Assembly: GCA_002189035.1 (NCBI GenBank)
Contig: NEEC01000021.1
Location: 1,302,001 to 1,366,000 of the forward strand
Direction of reading: 5' to 3'
Length of the DNA stretch: 64,000 nt
From: Utricularia gibba
Lineage: Eukaryota > Streptophyta > Magnoliopsida > Lamiales > Lentibulariaceae
The translations under genes and the position numbers were made by a program. Shown in pieces: positions 23,456 through 34,845 of this stretch. Numbering within the stretch: position 1 is the first letter of the stretch; every line of letters starts with the position of its first letter. The notes below the pieces were generated by a model, which was not told the origin of the DNA, did not search any database, and worked only from the letters and a program-made list of their open reading frames with translations.

Positions 23456-24646
23456 ATGCGGGCACGATGGAGATTGTTGTCCCTCTCTCGGATCTCAAAT
23501 GCGGATGCTCATGCTCCATACTTCATGTTACGATTTACCGCCGGAATTTCGAGTTTGAAAGTAGTGTGGAAAAAGGATCCAAAACTCGATCAAGCAATAG
23601 AGAACGACAAGAAATGGCGGCTGTGCGCTCGTGTCGTGAGAGAAGTGTTGAACGAGCCGGGCCAGGTAATTGCGCTCCGTTACTTGGATAAACGCCGCGA
23701 GCGGCTTCGATTGCCGGTAAAAATCGAAACTTTTCTTGCGCAAAACCCTGGACTGTTTGATAGGTACAAGGATAGGATCAGGCCTAAATCTGATCTGGTT
23801 ACTTTCCTCCGGCCTAGTGATAGGTTGAACAAGTTTTTGGAGGAGGAGAAACTTATTTATCAGGAAAATGAGGATTTGGCTGTGCAGAAGTTATGTAAAC
23901 TGTTGATGATGGCTGGGAATAAGGTCCTTTCTGCTGATAAACTAGTCGAGGTGAAAAGGGACTTTGGATTTCCGAATGATTTTATGGTAAATTTGGTGCC
24001 GAAGTATCCAGAATACTTTAGAATTGTCGGGGAACCTGGCGAGGGAAAGTCATTTCTTGAGTTAGTTTCGTGGAATGAGGAATTTGCCAAGTCGGTTATT
24101 CAGAAAAGAGCAGACGAGGAGTCTGTTTTGACAGGGATAAAGGCTAGGCCAGCGTTCACTTGGAAGCTCCCTGCAGGGTTTTTCCTCAAGAAGGAAATGA
24201 GGGAGTGGATTATGGATTGGATGGAGTTACCTTACATTTCACCATACGAAGATATTTCGCATTTAGAATCAGCTTCTCCGGAAATGGAAAAGAGAATGGT
24301 AGGTGTATTCCATGAGCTACTTTCACTTTCGATATACAAGAGGATCCCAGTGCCAATCCTTGGAAAGTTCTGTGAAGATTTTAAATTTAGCAATGCATTT
24401 TCAAGTGTGTTCACAAGACATTCAGGTATTTTCTATATGTCCCTCAAGGGTGGGATTCGTACAGCAATGCTGAGAGAAGCATACAAAGGCGACCAAATTA
24501 TTGACCGTGATCCTCTTCTCACTATAAATGATAAGTTCATCGAGTTGCTGCAGGAGGGATGGCAACAGAGGCAAGAGGAGTTGAGAAAACGTGGTGAAAA
24601 TGTTCATAGGGAGATTTTACTGATGGCCTTGGGGCAGAACGGCTGA
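23456..24646 (+). CDS. PORR-domain organellar RNA-splicing factor (WHAT'S THIS FACTOR family)
   Basis: Intronless, 396 residues from the chosen ATG at 23456 (an in-frame ATG 37 codons upstream lies in promoter-like DNA). The start MRARWRLLSLSRISNADAH is Arg/Ser-rich and suits an organelle targeting peptide. The PORR domain (PF11955) begins near KVVWKKDPKLDQAIENDKKW and includes FLAQNPGLFDRY, LCKLLMMAGNKVLSADKLVE, RDFGFPNDFMVNLVPKYPEY and, late, FHELLSLSIYKRIPVPILGK and HSGIFYMSLKGGIRTAMLRE. Known role: PORR proteins bind group II introns and aid splicing in chloroplasts (WTF1) or mitochondria (WTF9). The exact orthologue and target intron cannot be set from sequence. Intronless structure is common for the family. 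Confidence 0.92.
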   Translation: MRARWRLLSLSRISNADAHAPYFMLRFTAGISSLKVVWKKDPKLDQAIENDKKWRLCARVVREVLNEPGQVIALRYLDKRRERLRLPVKIETFLAQNPGLFDRYKDRIRPKSDLVTFLRPSDRLNKFLEEEKLIYQENEDLAVQKLCKLLMMAGNKVLSADKLVEVKRDFGFPNDFMVNLVPKYPEYFRIVGEPGEGKSFLELVSWNEEFAKSVIQKRADEESVLTGIKARPAFTWKLPAGFFLKKEMREWIMDWMELPYISPYEDISHLESASPEMEKRMVGVFHELLSLSIYKRIPVPILGKFCEDFKFSNAFSSVFTRHSGIFYMSLKGGIRTAMLREAYKGDQIIDRDPLLTINDKFIELLQEGWQQRQEELRKRGENVHREILLMALGQNG

Positions 24647-26912
24647 ATCCATCTTACAAGACTCAACATTAGGAGATGGGTATCGGAACATCGAATTCAG
24701 CATAGAGAAGTTTGCTCGTGTACAAACAATTAGCTTTGCATCTGTGGAGATCAGCTTGGAGTTTGTTGTGAAATTGAGAAAGCAACTATTCTCCAGCTAT
24801 TACTGGCATTGATGCTCCTCCCATTGTCCTCAAGCTTGTTTTTGCCAACTTACCACAATTATCCACACTCATCATGGTGGATGATTCCTTTAGAATTTGA
24901 CAAAGTTGCAATTCAGGTCAACACATGTAGTGCTTCACACCAACCCTTTCTTCCAAAGGGGGCTATTCATATTCCTTCTCCATCAACTCCCCCTCATAGT
25001 GAATCCGTATTCTAGTATCAGTTTTGATGCATCCTTTTCGCTTTTTCCCCATGCTGTCTTTATTCTATTCTGTCCATGTTTTTCCTCCCTGTCTAAAAAG
25101 CATCAGCACAGAGAGAGAGGGGGGAATCTGTTATAGCAGGCGCTCACTACTTCCCTGAGTTCAGCGTCTAGAATATGAAGCCATTGAGGGAATCTCACAT
25201 TGTTTTAGAACTCCTCATCATGGAACCAGAAGGGCAGACATTTTGGAGAGGGAATGATTGAGACCATTGTTCTGATTCCCATCTTATCTCTTTCCAGGGA
25301 TCCATCCATAGTTTGCCGTGTCCACCATGGTATTCTCTGTTTGAACTAATGTGCCCTGGTGATTATCTGCTTCCCCATATGCACTATTGGAGTTGATCTC
25401 ATCAAAACTCACATCAACACATGCCTTGAGACTGGTACGAACTGATATTTTGAAGAGTTGGATAAAGTAAATATTTACTCTCTTTAATTTTTTTAATTGT
25501 AAAAAAATAAACAAAATTGCCTCCAATACGAAGGATTTGCACATCTAAAGTATTATTATGGAAAATTTTTAAATTTTATTTTATTTTTTAAAATAAAAAT
25601 AATTTTATTTTAGAATACTTTTAATTATAAAAATAATTATATAAAAAACATTTTTAAAATTATATTATAAAAGTTATTTTTGAAAAAATAATAAGTTGTT
25701 TATTTTTATTTTTCTAAAATAATTTTAAAAAATAAAAACATATTTTAAAAAGTTTCCAAAACATTAATTAATTATTTGAATGATTGTCATTCTTGAAGTA
25801 TTGTTATTCACAAATTGTGTTTGATTTTTTTAGAAAATTAATTCTTATAAAATTAAATGATTTGTTTGCATAGTTTCTTAAAAAACACTGCTGAAAAAGT
25901 AGAATCTAATTTTTTTTCTCCTAAATTTTTGAGTTTTTTAAAATAAAATTTGATTCTATTGGATAATAAAATTAATTCTGAATTGATTTTTGAGAATCAA
26001 AACTCATTATTACACTTCTTTAATTTCTTCAAAATATGAAATATTGTATATTTTTGCTATTTATAAAACAGAAATTATTTATATTTTATTATTTTATCAT
26101 AGTTTTAAAGCATCAAGTAAATCTTCAACAAAAAACATTAAAAAAAGATTAATAATACCAAAAAAAGGAAAATTGAAGTGGGGCCCTTATCCGGGTCGGG
26201 TCGGGCTATGGGGGATCCCAATCCGAGAGGAAGTCACGTACGGATCAGGCAACACCGCGCGTCGTTGTCGCGTAGTCCTCCACCTTGGCCCGTATTGCTG
26301 GTCATGGTTTGTCGGTAATGCAACACTAATCGTCCATTCATCTTTACTCCAAAATTGATTATTCGGTTGACGGAAGGCTTTTTTTGTAAGATATTCGTCC
26401 TCAACATACCATAATAAAACGAGTGATTTAATCACAATATTTCGTCGTTTAGTTTTTAAATATCTAAAAGAAATTATATTGATGCTCTTGTATTAAATTT
26501 TTTTTAATATTCGATTCCAAACTTGAATTTTAAGTTCAATCAGTTCTACTTAAATTAGTTAATTTCTGGATTGGATTTAAAAATTAAATTTTATTAAAAA
26601 TAGGCTTTATCTTTGGTTAATTTTATATTAAATTGTTGCAGAATTTCTAAATATATCTTTTATTTTATGAGAAAAATCAGTGGGATAAGTATCGTGAAAT
26701 TTGGAATTATTATCTAAAAGTGCACTTTATTCTTGTACGGATAATGTATTCAATATGTAATTAAAATAATTTTCCATTAAATAACATAAAAGAGGGAAAC
26801 TGTACCCTAAATTTCATGAGTACCCCTGGATGGGGGATAAAATATCGTAAACGCCATGGGAATTGAGGGCAAAAAGGTAATTTACGCTACTCGACAAATC
26901 TAAATTGGTAAA
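24647..26912. other. Long intergenic region
   Basis: The first 600 or so bases probably include the PORR 3' UTR. About 25540-26000 is extremely AT-rich with many short palindromes. About 26175-26310 is an isolated GC-rich patch without a recognised gene (see findings). No supported coding region. Confidence 0.4.
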
Positions 26913-27859
26913 TTAAACGCGGGAACAAGCTAAGAGTTGGAGAGGGGAAGATCTTCCAGCAGCCACGACGCCGTCGGGAACCGCCGGGTGGTGGCTATTG
27001 AGGAACGTGGTGACTATCGCTGCGGCGGGGCCGGACACTTTGTTATCCCAAGCCACGTCCGCGTCGGGGCTGGGCTTCCCCAGCACATCCGACACGTCGA
27101 GGCGGTGGAGCCGCCACCCTTTTACGTTCCTGAGTCGCCGGATTTTCTCCACCTGGCGGCTAGAGAGTTTTCCGGTGTTCAATTTGACGGCAGAGATAGC
27201 CTGTGAGAGCATTTTTTCCCGAGTCTCATCGTCGTAGTGCGACTCGAATCGGAAAAACTCGTGGAATTCAGGGACTCCGATGGATTTCAAAATCCCCTTG
27301 GAATAATCGCCGCTGGGTTGGTAAAACTCCCTCACTTCTTCCACCATTCCTCTCTGAACCATCTTATCCACACGATCGGAAAGCGAGTTGTGCAGAGACG
27401 GCACGGCGGCATCAACCCAGAGAAAGCAGCATTCATACTTCGAACGGAAATTGTAATCAATCAGCGCTTCAACGTACGAATTAGACCCCCGACGATGATC
27501 GGAAGATTCCCACGTCTCAAAATCGATCTCACGGAGGCCGCCGCCATTCCCCTGAAGTTTCCAGCCGAGAATTCCGACACCGGATCCGCGATTCCGAGGA
27601 GATGATGCGGCATCCCACATCTTTCCTCTTCAGTAGCTTTGTTTGTCGTGACCTCCAAGCCACGAAAGACTTGCATTTTATCTGAATTGATGACCTCCGC
27701 GCCGAAGTAGTTAGCAAGTTCTATCGAGAGGCGGGTTTTCCCGGTGCCGGTGGCGCCCATGACGACGACCACCTTGTCCTCCGTAGGCGGCGAAGAATGG
27801 CGGATGAAGAAGTTGGCTAGGGGGAGAGATGGACGGGGAAGAGGAACTGCGAGTTTCAT
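26913..27859 (-). CDS. IPT: Adenylate isopentenyltransferase (cytokinin biosynthesis), one apparent frame break
   Basis: A single-exon gene, as usual for plant IPT genes, of about 315 residues once one base is restored. The P-loop is GATGTGKTRLSIELA; then ELANYFGAEVINSDKMQVFRG, TTNKATEEERCGMPHHLLG and, after the break, SNSYVEALIDYNFRSKYECC, LWVDAAVPSLHNSLSDRVDK and QISAVKLNT-like sequence near the end. Known role: transfers an isopentenyl group from DMAPP to ATP/ADP, the first step of cytokinin synthesis; plastid or cytosol depending on paralogue (IPT1/3/5 group). The frame breaks at 27486-27490, where CCCCC (GGGGG on the coding strand) falls at the conserved Gly-Gly-Ser; one more base restores the motif and everything after it. 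I think it is a consensus error rather than a dead gene. A TATA box lies 42 bases upstream. Confidence 0.88.
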
Positions 27860-27900
27860 CGTATCTTCTTGTTGAGTGATGGGTTTTTAGGGTAATCAGT

Positions 27901-27909
27901 CTATTTATA
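27901..27909 (-). promoter_or_regulatory. Probable TATA box of the IPT gene
   Basis: TATAAATAG on the minus strand, 42-50 bases upstream of the IPT start codon. Confidence 0.65.
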
Positions 27910-28721
27910 GAGAAATCTGCTTTCCGCATCTTCCAGCGACGCGGCGACGCAAAAACGCCGGCGCCACCGTGTCATTCCAGCAGCGGCAGTGAGGACTGGT
28001 ATGCACCAATCTTACCGTTAAATAAACAACTATTTCTTCTGGAAAAAAATAAATTAAAATTTCAATTTAACCCTAAAAAAGGAGATAAAAAGTTTATTAG
28101 TTTTATTCTAAATTAATATGAAAAATTTTGATCGTTGTTTATATTCGAGAATATTGAAATTTTGAAATACCCTCTCTAGAATATAGACTGAATTTCTTGG
28201 TGGCGCTTGCCATGTTTATATTCCATTGCAAAAATTCCAAAAATTCCTTTTTCAACCATCATTTTTTAGTATAATATTCAATTAATTAGGGTTTATATGA
28301 TTACACCCATTATTTTAAATAATTATAAAAACGATTCATAGTTCAAAACAGTTTAATCAGGATTATGTAGAATTTAATTCATCCCTATCAAGAATAATTT
28401 GTGATTTAAAATAATTCAATCATAATTTTTTAAATATTAGTTATACACCTTCACAAATATTTTTAAAGAATTACTTTTAATAAAATGGAGGTTCTAAATA
28501 TATAAGTTTTTAAATTAAATAATTCAAAAATAAATATTTATAAAATATATATATTTTTTAAAACAGATTGCCTCCATTTTTCCATCTCAAGCTCAGCACG
28601 AGATACTTATAGACACACCTTCCATGGATTATATACACACAAAGGTGTTGGGTCGAGCATGAGAGAAACAAGTGAAGCAGGAAGGGCAAGTTCAGCTTAC
28701 GCACCTGAACTGGCTTTGGAA
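27910..28721. other. Intergenic DNA upstream of IPT
   Basis: Mostly AT-rich; a short GC-rich stretch near 27930-28000 lies upstream of IPT. No gene seen. The last part likely holds the 3' UTR of the p31comet-like gene. Confidence 0.4.
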
Positions 28722-30171
28722 TCAGTCTTCAGGAGGAGGGATATAGAAAGATAAGCCCTTGATGATATGGCGGCACTGGAACCTGCAAAGTGATGCTTTC
28801 TTGCTTAGTTTCTGTATCTGGATGGGCATGGAGGAGGAGGATAAGCTACGCATTGCGGCAAAAGAAACGGAATTGCAGTTCGTTTGAATCCTTCAGTACC
28901 AGATCAAATCTCTTGATGAGCTCTGCTTACAGTTCTCCGTCTGTGTATTCATATCCCTGGCTCTGGACTGGAATCTCAGCCTATCCGGCATGGTCTGCAT
29001 CAAAAGATGATGATGTAGAAGATGGTAGAAAAAGTGTGAGCATTGTCATTGGTTTGAAGCTTGGATTTCATCTTTCTAATGAATTGAAATGCATAATTGA
29101 TTGATTCACTATGGTGGGAATCCTCTTACTGCTTATAATGCATTGGTGCAACAATCAAATGACATTTTTCTGCATTTTCCAAGAAATATGTAAAATCATA
29201 TCTACGTGATCACTTGAAAACAGGCAAAAAAGGTGCACCTTTTTGTTATAGCGAAGCCCACGCTTGGGGAGGAAGTGCAACCGTAGATTAAGGGAGGATG
29301 GAGCTTTCACAAACAGGAGCAATTTTGCAGGGCCTATAGGAACATAAAGCAAGAATCAAACAAAACGAACTACCCTCTTGTCATTCGAGAATGAGAGATG
29401 ACTACCAGGACATGAGTTTGATCCTGCACCTCTGGATATCATGGTTCGAATCACCTAACCAGAAAAGGAGATAACTGATAGCAACATATCCATAAAAGGA
29501 AACATGCATTGCACCTAAATGAAACTAACCTTTCTAGACAGAGATTCAGCAAGTTTAGACCTATTGAAATTCCCTGAAACTGATCTTCCTATTGAAAAAT
29601 TCAACTCATATACATGCAATGGCCTCAGTGGGCTAGATCCTAGAACCAAAGAAATCTTTTCAATTTCAGGAACTTCAGAAATCAACAACTGAAGCGATTC
29701 CCTGACATTAGAAACAGATCCCATAAAGTTCTCTTGTCTTCTCATCCTCATTTTCACTTCCCTTCTTCTAGAAGCTTGTTTTCTCCTCGTGGATAGAGGT
29801 CTAGGTTCACTGCTCGCGAGCTCCACTTCCTGATCAACGCTAAGTTTCAGAGCCCTAAACATTAGAAGCGAATTCGCGAAAAAGTTTGAAAATTTTGGGC
29901 TACCAAATCCGCATACTCCGTTCGCAATTCATTAAATTCCTGAGCTATTTCGTCGATAACTCTGCAACATCGTAAGAAAACAACAATAAGAATTGCGGAA
30001 TGCAGATAAAGCTTCGTATATGCTACGGCCGGATTACGAGGGGATTTGCTGGTGCATGAACAGTATGAAGCCGATGAAGTCATTCACGACATGGAATACA
30101 ACGGAGCTGTCGACTGGCTCCGCCGGGAGAGTAATGTCGATGAAGTCGGAGTTTTCATCACCTCTTTCCAT
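28722..30171 (-). CDS. p31comet/MAD2L1-binding-protein-like (tentative)
   Basis: Seven exons: 30038-30171, 29904-29961, 29530-29829, 29406-29454, 29239-29333, 28900-28994, 28722-28782, giving 263 residues with all phases consistent and no frame break. Landmarks: VVFHVVNDFIGFILFMHQQI (N-terminal helix), LQLLISEVPEIEKISLVLGS, LRPLHVYELNFSIG, AKLLLFVKAPSSLNLRLHFL and a C-terminal WFQCRHIIKGLSF. I recognise this as a conserved plant single-copy family. The length (human p31comet has 274 residues), the QQIP-like segment and the VYEL strand resemble p31comet, the adaptor that lets TRIP13 release MAD2 from the spindle checkpoint. The gene model is firm; the p31comet name is a family-memory inference and could be wrong. 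Divergently arranged with AAE, 395 bp apart. Confidence 0.7.
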
Positions 30172-30566
30172 CGCCTCCGCGAAGTTCCCCGGAGTAACGG
30201 CCTTGTTCAAAAGATGCTTCGGGGCTTTATGATTTCAAAAATTTCCATGGAGTTTATTTAAATAAAAATTGGCATTATCTTATTTTCCTTAATACGTTAC
30301 TGGTCCCAGATTTTGTTTTAAATTACACTTCACACCGTCCCTTCAAATGAAGACACAACGTTTGTTTATTTTCAGATACGCCCCTGAAGAGTTCCAATAT
30401 TAGTATCAGTCAATATGCACATGCAGTGCAGCTACCGGTATCACCAAAAAAAAGTTGGTTTGAATGTCGGGTATCTAATTTACACCCAATTTTGCTGCCT
30501 CTACTTTTCTGGCTTGTCAAACTTACTTGTTGACTTTGGTTCAGAGGATTCAGCTGCAGAGGGGGA
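30172..30566. promoter_or_regulatory. Shared intergenic region between divergent genes
   Basis: The p31comet-like gene and the AAE gene start in opposite directions 395 bp apart. No firm TATA box or GGCCCA pair is visible; the region may be a bidirectional promoter. Confidence 0.35.
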
Positions 30567-33500
30567 ATGGGGAAGAAGATTGAGGAACTGGGTCTTGAGG
30601 ATTTGATTGGATGTGGGCTTTCTGTGAAAGAAGCCACTGCTCTCTCTCGAGAGCTTCTAGATGCAATCAAACGAGGAACTGGGCGCGAGGATTTATGGCG
30701 TCGGATCACTTCTCAGAATCTGCTGAAACCGTCACATCCACATTCTTTGCATCAGCTTGTCTATAATGCGGTGTACAGTGATTATGATGAGTCCGTTTAT
30801 GGGCTTCCTCCTTACTGGTTTCCTTCTTTGTGAGTGTTGAATTCAGTTTTCGAGACCAATATTTCATCTTTTTCTGGTGCAAACGGAGCTTTATTGTGCG
30901 TATTTGGGATTCTGGTAGAATCTTTGTTAGTAAAACAGGAACTACTTGTAGGCCTTATTCTGTGAGACTGTTGAAATTTATTCTAGCATCAATTACAGGC
31001 AGGAATCGAAATTAACGAACTTGGGCCGCGTTATGGAAGCTCATTGTCCAAGGTTGTTGGGTGGATCATACAAGGACCCCATAACAAGTTTCAAGCTTTT
31101 CCAGAAATTCTCTGTGGATCATCCCGAGGCAAGCACAAGTTTGCGAAAATTTTATGATGGGTTTTTGCTGTGTCATTAAAAACAATTTACTGTTGTGGTT
31201 TTCCAGTTGTATTGGCCTCTCGTAGTGAAGGAACTTGCTGTTCAGTTTTCTGTACCCCAAAGTTTGTATTGGATACTTCAGGCAATTCCAAACACCATGG
31301 GAAATGGTTTACGGGTGCTGTCCTAAACATTGCTGATTGCTGTCTGCGTGTGTCTGAGAATCCAAAGAAGCAAGACGATAGCCTAGCAATTGTCTGGAGG
31401 GATGAAGGATTTGACCATCAAGATGTCAAACATATGACGTTGAAGGAGCTTAGAGAGCAAGCAATGTATGAATCTGCTGACCTGATATTTTCCTTTTAGA
31501 ACTGTTTCACAGTTTGCTAAGGTCATATATCCAGTTTTTAGGATGTATAGCTAATTTTAAAAGAACAGTGATGAACTGCTCAGTTTTAATCCTGTTAAAT
31601 ATTGGAGCATTTTGCATTCAGGTTGGTGGCAAATGCAATTGACTTCACATTCTGCAAAGGAGATGCCATTGCTATTGACATGCCCATGACAGCTACTGCT
31701 GTTGTCATATACTTGGGAATTATTCTTGCTGGATGTATCGTTGTGTCGATTGCTGATAGCTTTGCTCCCAAAGAAATCGCAACTCGATTGCGTGTTTCTA
31801 AGTCGAAAGCGATTTTCACTCAGGTAGTGTCAAAATTTTTGTTGCCTGGAGCTATTTCACCTCCAAGTCTTGCTCATAAGATGATGTTTACTTGAGGAGT
31901 ATTCAGGATTTTATTCTTCGAGGAGGACAAAGACATCCTTTGTACAGGTACTGCCACAGTTCAGCAACATCTGAATGTTTGTAACAAATGAGTGTTATAA
32001 GGAAGAACTGCTCTAACAACTACTTTCTGTAAAGCAATCCTTGCTCATTTTTTTTCCCTTTTTTTTACACAGTCGGGTCGTAGAAGCTGCTCCACTTAAA
32101 GCTATAGTCATTCCTGCAACAAGCAAAGATGTAGGTGTTGAGTTAAGGAGCCAGGATTTGTCATGGGAGGCTTTTGTTTCAGTTGCCTATCGACTTCCAA
32201 GGTATTCCATCTCTCCGTGTATTACTACGTCAGAATCTCTTGCAGCAATTGTAATCTCCGATTTTCGGCAGGCCGCACCATTATTTACCTGTTTACGAGT
32301 CGATAGACTCCATTACAAACATCCTATTTTCATCTGGTACCACAGGTGAGAAGAGAGTGACAACATTAATGTGTGAGTTTCTTTGATGATTGATCTCTTG
32401 AGCCTTCTTTCTCTCATTCAACAGGAGATCCAAAAGCCATTCCGTGGACTCATCTTTCTCCGATACGCGCTGCAGCCGATTCATGGACACACGTTGATGT
32501 TGGAGCAGGAGATGTTTTTTGCTGGCCAACAAACTTAGGATGGGTTATGGGTCCAATATTGCTATACTCATGCTTTCTAGCTGGTGCTACTCTTGCTCTT
32601 TATCATGGTTCTCCTCTCACTCGTTCTTTCGGAAAATTTGTCCAGGTATCTTCCAACTTTTTCCTGTCTATGAACTCCCATATGATTGATACATTATAGT
32701 TGATTGCATTTCCAGGATGCAAGGGTTACCATTTTAGGTACAGTTCCTAGTTTGGTGAAGAACTGGAAGACTACCTCCTGTATGGATGGTCTGGATTGGA
32801 CCAAAATAAAGTAAGACCCTACTCTTCCTTCTGAGAAGGAGATTTTGCTTTGCTTCTGTAGTTGTTTACTGAATGATGGGAATCTTTACATATAAAGAGC
32901 TGGTAGAAAATGCGAAAATCGGATTGAAGATGATCTTTGATCTGCAGGTCATTTTGCTCAACAGGGGAAGCATCAAATGTTGATGATGACCTCTGGCTCT
33001 CCTCCAGAGCATATTACCGGCCGGTCCTGGAGTGTTGTGGAGGCACAGAGCTCTCGTCTTCATACATCGCCGGAAACGTGTTGCAGCCGCAGGCATTTGG
33101 TGCATTTAGCTCTGCAACTATGGGAACAGGCTTTGTTATCTTTGATGAGAATGGTGCTCCTTACGTAAGAACTGAGAACACCCTCCTATGTTCCGATGTT
33201 GGCATCATCTTTTCTTACTGTAAAACCGATCATGTTGTTTGGAATTCGTCGGTCGGAACAGGAAGATGATCAGCCGTGTGCCGGCGAAGTCGGCTTGTTT
33301 CCGCATTACTTGGGTTCAACTGATAGATTGCTGAATGCTGATCACCATGAGGTCTACTTCAAGGGAATGCCAATCTACAAAGGAATGGTAACATCTAGTA
33401 GCAACTAGAGTTTTTCAAAAAGAGAGTTTTAATGGCGACTGTCTTCATGCAGCAATTAAGAAGACATGGTGACATCTTGAAGAGGACTGTGGGTGGGTAT

Positions 33501-34012
33501 CTGATAGTGCAAGGCCGTGCCGACGACACCATGAACCTCGGCGGCATCAAGGTACACCTCTTCTTCTTCTTCAGACAACATGAGCCGCAGCACAGGCCAT
33601 AGAATCCATTCACTCCCTCTTGATGTGCAGACAAGCTCTGTGGAAATAGAGCGCATATGCAACCGAGCCGACGACGGCATCGTTGAGACGGCGGCGATCA
33701 GCGCAGCTCAACCCAACGGTGGACCTGAGATGCTATGCGTCTTCGTGGCCTTGAAGAAAGGCTCCAGTCTCAAACCAGAGGAGCTCAGGATCAAATTCTC
33801 CAAAGCCATTCAGTCCAATCTCAACCCACTGTTCAAGGTAACCTACAGCAGCACATACAGTTCACAAACGAGTCTACAATTCTTGCACCTTGTTGCAGGT
33901 AAGCTTTGTTAGAATCGTCCCCGAGTTCCCTCGAACTGCCTCCAACAAGCTGCTGCGAAGAGTTTTGAGGGATCAGTTGAAAAGGGAGCTTCAAATCCAC
34001 AGTAAAATGTAG
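30567..34012 (+). CDS. AAE18: Acyl-activating enzyme AAE17/18, probably peroxisomal, one apparent frame break
   Basis: Fourteen exons: 30567-30829, 30999-31128, 31207-31465, 31622-31823, 31907-31947, 32073-32201, 32272-32345, 32425-32645, 32716-32810, 32948-33164, 33262-33387, 33453-33551, 33631-33837, 33899-34012. With one base restored it has 725 residues (Arabidopsis AAE18 has 727). Landmarks: [20 protein letters not shown], the AMP P-loop [43 protein letters not shown], and [14 protein letters not shown] near the hinge. The catalytic Lys is expected in [13 protein letters not shown]. The C-terminal tripeptide is SKM, a PTS1-like peroxisome signal. Known role: AMP-forming carboxylate-CoA ligase; Arabidopsis AAE18 metabolises 2,4-DB in peroxisomes; natural substrate unsettled. 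The frame breaks at 31255-31258 (CCCC, one C short). Intron 2 has a GC donor. Confidence 0.93.
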
Positions 34013-34845
34013 ATCAAGATTGTTGTTTCTCAGGGAACTCTGCTGTCAACTGGATACAAAACCCCTGCTTTGAAGGAAAAGGATGAGGCTTTTGCTGCTC
34101 TCTCTTTCTATAGTGAAAACACAACTCTTCTACTCCACAGTGAGAGGACTGATGCAACGATGTAAGCATCAATAAATTGATTTTCACAAAAAAGTGAATC
34201 GATATTTTAATTGAAATGAGTTTTTGGTAAGAAGTTTTATTTTGAATATACAATTTAAATATGAATCGGTTTTAGAAATATAAAAAGATTAGCGTAGTGT
34301 TTTAAACTACAAAGTACGGGTACAGATGCGTTAGTAGTACGGATACATGTATAACGATACAAATACGATAAATTCAAATGTATCTTATTAAGATATGATT
34401 AAGATATGTTTATTTAAATTTATTATTTTATTAATATAAAAAATTTCTAAAAATCAATAACTGATAAATTAGATAAAACATACTTAATCAAAATAAAAAT
34501 ATTATTAAATTAGTGATAATTGATAATAATCCAAAAAGTATTATTGGAAAAAGATTAGTATTCCAATCACCATAAGATGACAAAACCAAATGATATATGG
34601 TAATCAGTAGAGTCACGAAAACAATAGAAACAATTTAATTTTTTTTTTAATTTTTTTTGACAATAGTGATGTATCTGAATGCAATCATGTACCTAAGTAT
34701 CAAGTATGTACTCAATAAGTTCAAAGCAGAAAATACACGTAACAGTGTTTTGTAGGTTTTAAATCTCATATATATGTTTAAATTATCTTATAATGGATGG
34801 GTTAAGACGATAATTAACGATTAATCATCCCCCTTGGTATTGGAT
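34013..34845. other. Intergenic spacer
   Basis: AT-rich, with the AAE 3' UTR in its first part. Near 34313-34375 there is a cluster of TACG words of unclear meaning. No gene seen. Confidence 0.45.

Noticed and set aside
27486-27490. Calling IPT a pseudogene
   Set aside because: Only one base is off, in a five-G run, and everything after it is conserved; a TATA box is present. Sequence error is more likely.
26937-27605. Plus-strand ORFs over the IPT gene
   Set aside because: Antisense shadows of a GC-rich single-exon gene; IPT motifs are on the minus strand.
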